Shown here in pieces: positions 1 to 6,771 of a stretch of 63,540 bases of DNA; positions within the stretch are counted from its first letter, which is position 1; every line of letters begins with the position of its first letter. Below the pieces are notes generated by a model, which saw only the letters and a program-made list of their open reading frames with translations, had not been told where the DNA came from and made no database searches. Both the position numbers and the translations under genes were made by a program. The stretch covers positions 1 to 63,540 of the forward strand of contig JAEEWT010000019.1 in the NCBI GenBank assembly GCA_016287755.1. Direction: 5' to 3'. The DNA is from Prevotella sp. GTDB taxonomy: Bacteria; Bacteroidota; Bacteroidia; Bacteroidales; Bacteroidaceae.

Positions 1-37
1 TTTTCAATTGTTGTTATACATTGTTTAAAAACTCACA

Positions 38-1069
38 TTATTTCACGATGACCTTGCGGCCGTTCATGATATACACACCCTTCTGGGTCTTGCTTACGCG
101 CATACCGCTCAGGTTATAGATAGCACCATCGGTCTCGCTCTTCTGCACCTCGTTGATGCCAGTTGACTCACCACCGAATACGATATTGATAATCTTAGCA
201 CCAGCAGTGAACGCATTTGCGGGCAAGTATGCCTTACCGTCTGCCAGTTCGCCATCACTGCAGAGCACGAACTTTCCATTATAAAGGATGTAGTCGTTAA
301 CTGCGATACCAGAAGTCTTAAGCAGGTTCTCTTCGCTCGGTGCTACTTCAACTGTTGCTACGGGAACTTCATAATCGCCAGGAGTACCACTAATAATGAT
401 TCCCTCACCAGCAGCAACGGTTGTAGCCTCGGTAATAGTAGCCTCAGTTGCAGTAACGGCTGTTACATAATAAGCCTTGATGCCCTCTACGCTACTAAAG
501 TCAAGAGCCTTAGCTGGAATATAGGTGTTGTATTCCTTAGTAAGGGTAATCTTTTCGGTTTCAGCAGCAGCGGCACCAACGGTAACATTGATGTCTGCAA
601 AAGAAAGAGTACTGTTCAAATCGTTAAATTCGATATCAAAACATTCGAAATCAGAAAACTTGATAGAAGCAGTAGTTCCATCTTCTACAGTTGCATCTTC
701 CTTAATCTGAAGTTGGAAAGAAAAGAGCGATCCGCTATTTCCAGTAATATAATACGTCCATTGTTCTGATGAATTATAAAAGATCTGATAAACGTTATCT
801 TCTTGTTTTGTAACAGCAAAATCGGGTTTGCCTTCATCATTTGTTCTGGATTTATCAAATACTGCAGAACCACTTACAACCTCCAACCAACTTGGAAGAG
901 TCATTTTAAAAACAATACCACTTATTGTTTCAGAAGAATTATCAAGACTTACTGAAACTGTGGCTTTTTCACCTGCTGCAATTGTTATATCCTTTGCAGA
1001 AAGAACATTGTCGGCATATGTGATTACAGAAGAAATCAACATTAATGCCAAGATTGCAATTTTCTTCAT
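38..1069 (-). CDS. Secreted cohesin-like domain protein with C-terminal sorting tail
   Basis: This 343-residue protein has a signal peptide at residues 1-19 (hydrophobic ILALMLISS, cleavage near TYA). Residues 20-165 are rich in beta strand and resemble cohesin-type sandwich domains: the ITIAAGEKATVSVSL start and the alternation of small and polar residues are typical. A second all-beta region follows. The last 30 residues (IYNLSGMRVSKTQKGVYI, then NGRK) match the Bacteroidales type-A sorting tail, so surface export by a type IX-like route is likely. The gene lies 20 bp downstream of a dockerin-bearing gene in the same direction, so the two are probably co-transcribed. Cohesin assignment is by pattern only; another Ig-like fold is possible. 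Confidence 0.7.
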   Translation of the reverse strand: MKKIAILALMLISSVITYADNVLSAKDITIAAGEKATVSVSLDNSSETISGIVFKMTLPSWLEVVSGSAVFDKSRTNDEGKPDFAVTKQEDNVYQIFYNSSEQWTYYITGNSGSLFSFQLQIKEDATVEDGTTASIKFSDFECFDIEFNDLNSTLSFADINVTVGAAAAETEKITLTKEYNTYIPAKALDFSSVEGIKAYYVTAVTATEATITEATTVAAGEGIIISGTPGDYEVPVATVEVAPSEENLLKTSGIAVNDYILYNGKFVLCSDGELADGKAYLPANAFTAGAKIINIVFGGESTGINEVQKSETDGAIYNLSGMRVSKTQKGVYIMNGRKVIVK

Positions 1070-1089
1070 TTTAATGTAAGTATAAATTA

Positions 1090-1911
1090 TTAATAAAGTT
1101 CTTTATAACGTTTACAGAATTGTGCATATTCAACCGCTGAAATACTTCCATCACTATTCATATCAACAGCGTCCTTCTTCAATCCCGTCCATACACCTGT
1201 CTTATAGGCTTTGTTAAACTTTGCTACATCGAGCGCTGTAACACTCCCGTTGCCATCAATATCACCCAATAAGAAACTTCCATCAGTAACCTTAAGGAAT
1301 CTCTTCCATCCATCTTTGCTAGTATACTTACCCATTACTTTCTCTGGAGTCTTCAGTGTTGCTGTTTTATACACACTTGTAGCAAACGAAGTGGCAGGAA
1401 TCGCAGCAACCTTAGCACCTGGAATTTTACTCTCCACTGTTGCCACAGAGGTAAGACCAGCAAAAGCATTTTCACCGATTGATACAGGTATTCCCTGTGT
1501 CTTATCATTATTCACATAATCGATAGTTATTGCTGTTACCTTGCTAGCAAGTGTTGCATCACTTGTATTCAAAGCACCATCTGCAATACTCTGTACGTAA
1601 ACCTGAACTGCAACATCAGTACTCTTACCAATATAATGAGGTATAGTTACAGTGTTAAGTGCATCAATTTCTTCAGAGGTATCAAATTTAGTCGGATCAG
1701 CTTCAAAAGCATCGGCAAAACCAATTACTTGAACAGTATAGCCAGCAGAATTACCAGTGACTTTATACTTCAACTCCAAGTAATCAAATACATCGCCGAC
1801 TTGTTTACCGTCACTGATGGTAGTCGCCATCTTCCCTTGCGCAAAGCAGGCCATGCTCGCCATCAGGGTCACAGCCAGCATCGTAAGCCTATTCATGATC
1901 ATCTTGTTCAT
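1090..1911 (-). CDS. Secreted protein with C-terminal dockerin-like calcium-binding repeats
   Basis: The start chosen gives 273 residues beginning MNKMIMNRL, with a signal peptide ending near ACFAQG. An upstream in-frame extension of 99 codons is rejected because it precedes the signal peptide and runs through the promoter. The middle is an unrecognised beta-rich domain with FAGLT-type segments. Residues 215-273 hold two EF-hand-like loops, D217-I-D-G-N-G-S-V-T-A-L-D228 and D250-M-N-S-D-G-S-I-S-A-V-E261, the duplicated calcium-binding layout of type I dockerins. Immediately downstream is a cohesin-like protein. A calcium-dependent pairing between the two products is inference. Confidence 0.78.
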   Translation of the reverse strand: MNKMIMNRLTMLAVTLMASMACFAQGKMATTISDGKQVGDVFDYLELKYKVTGNSAGYTVQVIGFADAFEADPTKFDTSEEIDALNTVTIPHYIGKSTDVAVQVYVQSIADGALNTSDATLASKVTAITIDYVNNDKTQGIPVSIGENAFAGLTSVATVESKIPGAKVAAIPATSFATSVYKTATLKTPEKVMGKYTSKDGWKRFLKVTDGSFLLGDIDGNGSVTALDVAKFNKAYKTGVWTGLKKDAVDMNSDGSISAVEYAQFCKRYKELY

Positions 1912-1958
1912 AAATTTAGTTTTTTTGAGATTTAACTTGTGTACATACATATTTTGTG

Positions 1959-1990
1959 CAAAGATAACAACAAAAATGTTATCTGCAAAC
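1959..1990 (-). promoter_or_regulatory. Promoter of the dockerin/cohesin operon
   Basis: On the minus strand TATCTTTG lies at 1966-1959 with a TTTG at 1989-1986, a 19-nt spacer, matching the Bacteroidetes -33/-7 consensus. The leader is about 45 nt. Confidence 0.7.
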
Positions 1991-2157
1991 TTTTTATAAC
2001 GAAATCTTATTTTTTTAACATTTCTATAGGTATTATTGTGGTAAGGCGGGGAGCAGCATGGCCTAAATGATATGAGTTTCGCTAACCTCTCCAGGACAAA
2101 AGTACACTTTTCAAATGAAACTAACAAATAAAATGGTGAAGAATTTTGTGTTTTTGT

Positions 2158-2495
2158 CCAAGACCTAACGGTTTCACGGAAGAAAGTGCCTGTACATATA
2201 TGTTTCACGCGGTTTTGGCACCCTCAAGACCTAACCAAAGACCTAACATAAACCTAACCAAACACCTAACATCAAACCTAACATCGGGAAGGCCTCCATG
2301 AAGGAGGGGAATGTCGTGGTAGCGAGAAGTCGTGATATCGTTATATCGTGATAACGTAATAACGGAATAACGATGGGGAAATGTTAGGTTTGATGTTAGG
2401 TGTTTGTTACCTTTTTGTTAGGTTTATGTTAGGTATGAAAAACCGTGAAACATCTTTGTGTAGGGGATTTTTGCCGTGAAACTGTTAGGTCTTGG
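2158..2495. repeat. 338-bp imperfect palindrome built of ACCTAAC units
   Basis: The outer arms at 2158-2179 and 2474-2495 pair at 21 of 22 positions (CCAAGACCTAAC then GTTTCACGG). The next pair is ATGTTTCACG at 2200 against its complement ending at 2453. The innermost arms at 2260-2284 and 2381-2405 pair perfectly over 25 nt and consist of CACCTAACATCAAACCTAAC. The 96-nt loop holds GTGATATCGTTATATCGTGATAAC, itself repetitive. There is no gene here; with the adjacent repeats it fills the gap between rsgA and the dockerin gene. Confidence 0.85.
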
Positions 2496-2505
2496 GGAAA
2501 TCGGT

Positions 2506-2634
2506 TTTGTCTTACCCCACCCCAGCTTCGCTCACCCCTCCCCTGAGATGGGAGGGGAGTTGATTACCAGCGTTTGCTCGTTCGGTTCCCCACCCCTCTA
2601 AGGGGCGGGGTCCTGGCAAGGGGGGCGGGGTGAA
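2506..2634. repeat. Two GC-rich REP-like palindromes
   Basis: Short imperfect palindromes of the CCCCTCCC/GGGAGGGG class lie at about 2533-2553 and 2589-2633. The same class recurs at 8231, 38083, 44627, 53551, 56067, 58271 and 58731, mostly next to gene ends. Confidence 0.7.
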
Positions 2635-2654
2635 AGAAAACTGCCATAAAACCA

Positions 2655-2695
2655 TTTATTCCCAACGTGGGAATAAAATGTTCCCAACTTGGGAA
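2655..2695. promoter_or_regulatory. Twin TTCCCA-TGGGAA palindromes downstream of rsgA
   Basis: TTTATTCCCA-ACG-TGGGAATAAA (2655-2677) is followed 3 nt later by TTCCCAA-C-TTGGGAA (2681-2695). The near-identical cores suggest a paired protein-binding site. They lie 20 bp after the rsgA stop, so a transcript-end hairpin is an alternative. Confidence 0.5.
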
Positions 2696-2714
2696 TAAAC
2701 TGTGAGGCTTATAA

Positions 2715-3668
2715 TTAGTTTACGTCGCTGCGGTACTTGCCTTCTTCCTTATCCTCGAGCATACTGAGGTAGCTGTTGTAACGGCTCTCGGCAATGTAGT
2801 GTTCTTCGAGTGCTTTGCGCACGGCGCAGCCCGGCTCATGGGTATGGGTGCAGTTGCGGAAACGGCAGTCCTTTGAGAAGTGGAAGATCTCCTTGAAGTA
2901 GCCGCAAATCTCCTCGGGCTCCATGTCGAAGGTCCCGAACCCTTTGATGCCGGGGGTGTCGATTAACCAAGACCGTTCAATACGGGCTTGGTTAATTGTG
3001 GAGTGTGGAGTGTGGAGCGGAATCATCTCCGAAAAAGTGGTGGTATGCATACCCGTGTTGTGGGCATCAGAGATTTCGGCAGTGCGGAGGTTGATGCCAG
3101 GAACGAGGGTGTTCAATAAGGTGGATTTCCCCACCCCGCTGTTTCCACTGAAAACAGTAACCTTTCCTTCAAGGAGCGGAAGGAGGCGGTCGATGCCCTC
3201 GCCTGTCTGTGCCGACACCTGTAAGCACTGGTAGCCAACGGTTTCGTAGAGGTTCACCATTAGTTCCTGATAATGCCGTTCGTCAGCATCGAGCAAATCG
3301 GTCTTGTTAAAAAGCAGGATGACAGGCACGCGGTAGGCTTCGGCAGAAGCCAGGAAACGGTCGATGAAGGTGGTGCTGGTCTGGGGATAGTTTACGGTTA
3401 CCACCAACACAGCCTGATCGACGTTGGCTGCAATAATATGACTCTGCTTACTAAGATTGGGTGATTTGCGGATGATGTAGTTCTTGCGGTCTTTGATCTC
3501 AGTGATGAAACCGTCGGCCACCTCCACATGGTCGCCGACGGCTACAGGGTTTGTACTCCGTATGCCTCGCAGACGGAAGTTCCCCTTTATTTTACAATCG
3601 GCCGTGGAACCATCGTCGAAAAGGACGGTGTACCACGAACCGGTATTCTTGATGACTAAGCCAAACAT
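2715..3668 (-). CDS. rsgA: Ribosome small-subunit GTPase RsgA
   Basis: RsgA is a circularly permuted GTPase that helps late 30S ribosomal-subunit assembly. The 317-residue product starts at [10 protein letters not shown]; the 19 codons before this are translated tandem repeat and are rejected. An OB fold occupies about 1-65. Then come G4 NKTD (121-124), G1 GNSGVGKS (175-182) and G3 DTPG (237-240), the permuted order typical of the family. The C-terminal zinc knuckle has C268, C273, H275 and C281. Residues 217-234, between [10 protein letters not shown] and the G3 motif, hold about 11 extra residues (including [14 protein letters not shown]) encoded by GTGGAGT repeat units. The gene follows frr on the same strand. 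Confidence 0.96.
   Translation of the reverse strand: MFGLVIKNTGSWYTVLFDDGSTADCKIKGNFRLRGIRSTNPVAVGDHVEVADGFITEIKDRKNYIIRKSPNLSKQSHIIAANVDQAVLVVTVNYPQTSTTFIDRFLASAEAYRVPVILLFNKTDLLDADERHYQELMVNLYETVGYQCLQVSAQTGEGIDRLLPLLEGKVTVFSGNSGVGKSTLLNTLVPGINLRTAEISDAHNTGMHTTTFSEMIPLHTPHSTINQARIERSWLIDTPGIKGFGTFDMEPEEICGYFKEIFHFSKDCRFRNCTHTHEPGCAVRKALEEHYIAESRYNSYLSMLEDKEEGKYRSDVN
2962..3022. repeat. Heptamer repeat inside rsgA
   Basis: Two to three GTGGAGT units lie beside a 9-bp inverted repeat, TTAACCAAG/CTTGGTTAA (minus-strand sense). Together they encode the unusual linker just before the RsgA G3 motif, in frame. Confidence 0.7.
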
Positions 3669-3672
3669 TGTA

Positions 3673-3770
3673 AGTTGACAGTTGACAGTTGATAGTTGAC
3701 AGTTGACCATCATTTTGCCAATCACTTGTGCGGCAGCAAACTATCAACTGTCAACTATCAACTGTCAACT
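3673..3770. repeat. Inverted GTTGACA heptamer arms between frr and rsgA
   Basis: Five units of GTTGACA/GTTGATA (3673-3707) face the complementary run TCAACTGTCAACTATCAACT (3740-3770) across a loop of about 32 nt. It fills the frr-rsgA gap and begins 3 nt after the frr stop codon. Confidence 0.85.
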
Positions 3771-3773
3771 AAT

Positions 3774-4334
3774 TTAGACCGTCATGATTTCCTTGTTCTT
3801 CGCCTCGATGAGTGCATCGATCTTCTTGATGTACTTATCGTGGATCTTCTGAAGCTCGAGCTCGGCATCTTTCTCGTTGTCCTCGCTGAGACCGTCCTTG
3901 ATGGCCTTCTTCAGTTTCTCCTTGATATCGCCGCGCACATTGCGCACCTCAACCTTGGCTTTCTCGGCAATCTTGTTGCACTGCTTGGTGAGTTCACGAC
4001 GGCGCTCCTCAGTGGGCTGCGGGATGTTGAGACGGATAATCTCACCGTTGTTCTCAGGGGTGATACCTACATCACTATCCATAATGGCCTTCTCAATGTC
4101 GCGAATCGCTTTCTTGTCCCACGGACGAATAGCGATGGTACGGGCATCAGGACAGTTTACGTTGGCTACCTGGTTCAAGGGGACCATGGAACCGTAGGAG
4201 TTCACCTTCACACCGTCGAGGATGGCCACGTTGGCACGTCCTGCACGGATGCGGTTCAGGCTCTCTTCGAGGAACATGGCTGCCATCTCCATTCTCTCTT
4301 CACTCTCTGCTAATGTAGCTTTTACATCTATCAT
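3774..4334 (-). CDS. frr: Ribosome recycling factor
   Basis: Frr acts with EF-G to split post-termination ribosomes in the cytoplasm. The 186-residue product starts at MIDVKATLAE, near the family's usual 185; an upstream extension is rejected. The signature elements are ESLNRIRAGRANVAILDGV near the N-terminus, the NCPDARTIAIRPWDK central strand region, and the long C-terminal helix with RRELTKQCNKIAEKAKVEVR and VRNVRGD. It is upstream of rsgA on the same strand, a pairing common in Bacteroidetes. A TAATTTTG -7 box lies 27 nt upstream. Confidence 0.97.
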   Translation of the reverse strand: MIDVKATLAESEERMEMAAMFLEESLNRIRAGRANVAILDGVKVNSYGSMVPLNQVANVNCPDARTIAIRPWDKKAIRDIEKAIMDSDVGITPENNGEIIRLNIPQPTEERRRELTKQCNKIAEKAKVEVRNVRGDIKEKLKKAIKDGLSEDNEKDAELELQKIHDKYIKKIDALIEAKNKEIMTV

Positions 4335-4361
4335 TTTCTTTCGTTTTAGGTTTTCTTTTGA

Positions 4362-4369
4362 CAAAATTA
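4362..4369 (-). promoter_or_regulatory. -7 box of the frr promoter
   Basis: TAATTTTG on the minus strand lies 27 nt before the frr start codon. Confidence 0.5.
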
Positions 4370-4418
4370 GCGCATTTTTTCGAAACTGCCAACATTTTAG
4401 AGAAAAAACTTTGTTTTG

Positions 4419-4520
4419 AAGCAAGAGGTGAGAAGCAAGAAGCAAGAGATATGCACTATGAAATAGAGCCTGTATCTCAGAATCTATTCTCTTGCTTCTT
4501 GCCTCTTGCTTCTTGCCTCT
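4419..4520. repeat. GCAAGAA heptamer palindrome with conserved core
   Basis: The left arm is GCAAGAGGTGAGAAGCAAG and further GCAAGAA units; the right arm is the complementary CTTGCTTCTTGCC run. The loop has ATGCACTATGAAATAGAGCC (4451-4470) then TGTATCTCAG (4471-4480). The element at 34763-34782 carries the first 20-mer at 19 of 20 positions on the opposite strand. The right arm ends directly at the stop codon of the neighbouring reductase gene. Confidence 0.88.
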
Positions 4521-4970
4521 CTACAATCTTAAACTTTTCATCATTTTCTCAAGATAATACTGATCGGTAGCGTCGAATGTGGCGAGGTCGGTGCTGTCGA
4601 TATCGAGCACGGCAGCAACTTCGCCTTGCTGGTTGAACACCGGTACGACTATCTCTGAGCGACTCAGGGAACTGCAGGCAATATGACCGGGGAACTTGTC
4701 AACATCTTCAACAACAACGGTTGCACGACGGCTCCATGCCGCGCCGCACACGCCCTTAGTACAGGGGATGCGGAAGCAGGCCACGCTACCTTGGAAAGGA
4801 CCGAGTATCAGCTCGTCACCCTCTACCAGGTAGAAGCCTACCCAGAAGAACTGCATGGTGTCGTGAATGGCGGCGGTGATGTTGGCCATCACGCCTATCT
4901 TGTTGGTTTCACCTTCAATCAGACTCTCCATTTGGTGGAGAAGTAATTCATATTTCTCTTTTTTTGACAT
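4521..4970 (-). CDS. Free methionine-R-sulfoxide reductase (GAF domain)
   Basis: This single-GAF-domain protein (149 residues) belongs to the fRMsr family, which reduces free methionine-R-sulfoxide using cysteines. The N-terminus MSKKEKYELLLHQMESLIEG lines up with the usual fRMsr start, so I chose that Met; another lies six codons upstream. The family cysteines are visible in RIPCTKGVCG and GHIACSS, and the SEIVVPVF strand and VLDIDS segment are conserved. It stands alone between frr and a PAP2 gene on the same strand. A role in oxidative-damage repair is inferred from the family. Confidence 0.88.
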   Translation of the reverse strand: MSKKEKYELLLHQMESLIEGETNKIGVMANITAAIHDTMQFFWVGFYLVEGDELILGPFQGSVACFRIPCTKGVCGAAWSRRATVVVEDVDKFPGHIACSSLSRSEIVVPVFNQQGEVAAVLDIDSTDLATFDATDQYYLEKMMKSLRL

Positions 4971-5033
4971 AATAACTATTTTAGACATAAGAACTTTTTA
5001 GACATAATAACATAAGAACATATTTTATTTTTC

Positions 5034-5083
5034 AATTCCTAACTTCGTTGACTTCAATTTTTCAATTTTTCAATTCTTCAATT
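5034..5083. repeat. TTTTTCAA tandem repeat
   Basis: Three to four units of AATTTTTC/AATTCTTC (8-nt period) run up to the stop codon of the PAP2 gene. This is a single arm; no facing arm was seen. Confidence 0.7.
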
Positions 5084-5746
5084 TTATAAAACGAGGAGGG
5101 CGATGATTGTGAGCACAAACACCACCATGATGGGCCATGGTTCACGACTGCCGAACTGCTGTTCGAACGGTGGCAGGTTCCATTTCTGTGCTTGTCGCTG
5201 GTAAACATATCTGTAGAGATAATAGACAGCCACGGCAATACATGTTCCGGCGATGGCTCCTACCAGGATATCCGTGGGGAAATGAACACCTAAGTACATG
5301 CGCGAATAGCAGGAGCCTATGGCCCAAAGGAAAGCACATGCTGCAACAAGTCTTCGGCGGTAGAGCAGTGTCAGCATCGTGGCGGTGGCAAACCCGTTAC
5401 TGGCATGGTTCGACGGGAATCCGTACTGTCCGCCATGGTAGTTGTTCACATAATGCAGGATATTCATGATGTTTGCATCGTGCGAAGGACGGAGTCTGCA
5501 GAAGATGGGTTTGAGGTGCGCCAAGGCATAGTCGCTTAAGAAGAACAGCAGTCCGACGGCAATCAGCAGCAACAAGCCACTGCGCCAGTTGGTGTGACGG
5601 AACAGACAATACAGAATCACTACCACGAAGGGAATCCACGTGATCTTGTCGGAGTAGGCAAACCAGAAGGCATCATACGCCGCAGGTCCTGGAAAGTTTA
5701 TCGCATCCAGCACCTGATAGTCAAAATCCTTCACCGCATCTATCAT
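5084..5746 (-). CDS. PAP2-family membrane phosphatase
   Basis: This 220-residue integral membrane protein has about six hydrophobic segments. The three phosphatase motifs of the PAP2/undecaprenyl-pyrophosphatase fold are intact: KPIFCRLRP, GFPSNHASN, and SRMYLGVHFPTD, with the catalytic histidines in the second and third. The likely substrates are lipid phosphates such as undecaprenyl pyrophosphate or lipid A phosphates, which the sequence cannot distinguish. It lies 16 bp downstream of rsmA on the same strand, so co-transcription is likely. The gap is part of a tandem repeat. Confidence 0.9.
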   Translation of the reverse strand: MIDAVKDFDYQVLDAINFPGPAAYDAFWFAYSDKITWIPFVVVILYCLFRHTNWRSGLLLLIAVGLLFFLSDYALAHLKPIFCRLRPSHDANIMNILHYVNNYHGGQYGFPSNHASNGFATATMLTLLYRRRLVAACAFLWAIGSCYSRMYLGVHFPTDILVGAIAGTCIAVAVYYLYRYVYQRQAQKWNLPPFEQQFGSREPWPIMVVFVLTIIALLVL

Positions 5747-5751
5747 ACAAA

Positions 5752-5782
5752 ACTATCAACTGTCAACTTTCAACTATCAACT
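5752..5782. repeat. GTTGACA/GTTGATA heptamer run at the rsmA 3' end
   Basis: Four heptamer units overlap the last codons of rsmA. They encode part of its last residues (VKLIVES) and supply the TGA stop codon. Confidence 0.75.
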
Positions 5783-6692
5783 TCACCGAGTTCGTCAACT
5801 CCACAAACTGCGGGATGGTGAGCTGTTCGGGGCGCATGGTCATGATGTCCTGACTGAAGAAGGAACTGTCGGGCATGGTGTCCTTGGTGAACAGCTGTCG
5901 CAGACTCACCCTCAGCATCTTGCGCCGTTGGTTGAACACCGTCTTCACCACCCTGCGGAACAACTTCTCGTCGCAGCCAAGATCCTGTACCTTGTTGCGT
6001 GTCATGCGGATCACCGCGCTCTTCACCTTAGGTGGCGGATCGAACACGTTCTCATCAACCGTAAACAGATACTCCACATCGTACCACGCCTGGATGAGTA
6101 CGCTGAGAATGCCGTAGGCCTTGGTACCCGGCTTAGCCTCCATGCGCTGTGCCACCTCACGCTGAATCATACCCGTACAGCACGGTATCAGGTCTTTGTT
6201 ATCAATCACCTTGAAGAATATCTGCGAAGAGATGTCGTAGGGGTAGTTGCCGGTCAGCACGAACGGCTTACCGTCGAAGAGCTGATGGAGGTCCATGCGG
6301 AGGAAGTCGCCTTCGATGAGAAGCCGGGGATTCTCCTCGTTTGAGGAGTGTGGAGTGTGGAATGTGGAGTGAGAAATGCTTTGAGTATGTGAATCATCAA
6401 GTACAGATGACTGTATCTCAGTACTATTCTCACTCCTCACTCCACACTCCACATTCCTCGAAAAGAACGGGTACCGTTCTGTCAAATATGCCACACTCTC
6501 CCGATCAATCTCCACCACAGTCAGCGGACGGGGCTTCTGCATCAGGAACTGGGTGAGCACACCCATGCCAGGACCGACCTCCAGGACGGGTATGTCGGGA
6601 CATGCGTCCACCGTATCGGCAATGGCACTGGCGATATTCAGGTCGGTCAGGAAATGCTGACCGAGGTTCTTCTTGGGTCTTACTTGCTTCAT
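5763..6692 (-). CDS. rsmA: 16S rRNA (adenine1518/1519-N6)-dimethyltransferase RsmA
   Basis: RsmA dimethylates the two adenines of the 16S rRNA helix-45 loop. The start is MKQVRPKKNLGQHFLTDLN. SAM-binding motifs are EVGPGMGVLT (38-47) and VVEID; the catalytic NYPY lies near residue 142. The 309-residue length exceeds the usual 265-275 because residues about 78-118, between TERYPFF and EENPRLLIEGDF, are encoded by a 117-bp palindrome inserted exactly 39 codons long. The C-terminal residues and stop come from another repeat run. The -7 box TATATTTG ends 7 nt before ATG, so the leader should be only a few nucleotides long. Confidence 0.96.
   Translation of the reverse strand: MKQVRPKKNLGQHFLTDLNIASAIADTVDACPDIPVLEVGPGMGVLTQFLMQKPRPLTVVEIDRESVAYLTERYPFFSRNVECGVRSENSTEIQSSVLDDSHTQSISHSTFHTPHSSNEENPRLLIEGDFLRMDLHQLFDGKPFVLTGNYPYDISSQIFFKVIDNKDLIPCCTGMIQREVAQRMEAKPGTKAYGILSVLIQAWYDVEYLFTVDENVFDPPPKVKSAVIRMTRNKVQDLGCDEKLFRRVVKTVFNQRRKMLRVSLRQLFTKDTMPDSSFFSQDIMTMRPEQLTIPQFVELTNSVKLIVES
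6343..6459. repeat. In-frame heptamer palindrome inside rsmA
   Basis: The arms GTGTGGAGTGTGGA... (6343-6374) and TCACTCCTCACTCCACACTC... (6428-6459) flank a loop ending in the shared core CTGTATCTCAGTACTATT (6411-6428). The length of 117 bp is divisible by three and both strands stay open in the RsmA frame. Confidence 0.9.
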
Positions 6693-6699
6693 TTGGGTG

Positions 6700-6707
6700 C
6701 AAATATA
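6700..6707 (-). promoter_or_regulatory. -7 box of the rsmA promoter
   Basis: TATATTTG lies on the minus strand with only 7 nt between it and the rsmA start codon. Confidence 0.6.
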
Positions 6708-6771
6708 CAAATTTACTCCCGAAACTTCGTGTTGTTTCAACGGAAAAGTGAGAAACAGCACGAAAGATTGT

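Noticed and set aside
1912..2208. N-terminal extension of the dockerin protein by 99 codons
   Set aside because: It would place a signal peptide internally and run through a consensus promoter.
2158..2495. parS-like half-sites (TGTTTCACG, CGTGAAAC) in the large palindrome, tempting because parAB is in the window
   Set aside because: The 16-nt parS palindrome needs both halves adjacent; here each half is isolated and the arms are far apart. Similar half-sites also occur by chance in coding sequence near 24258.
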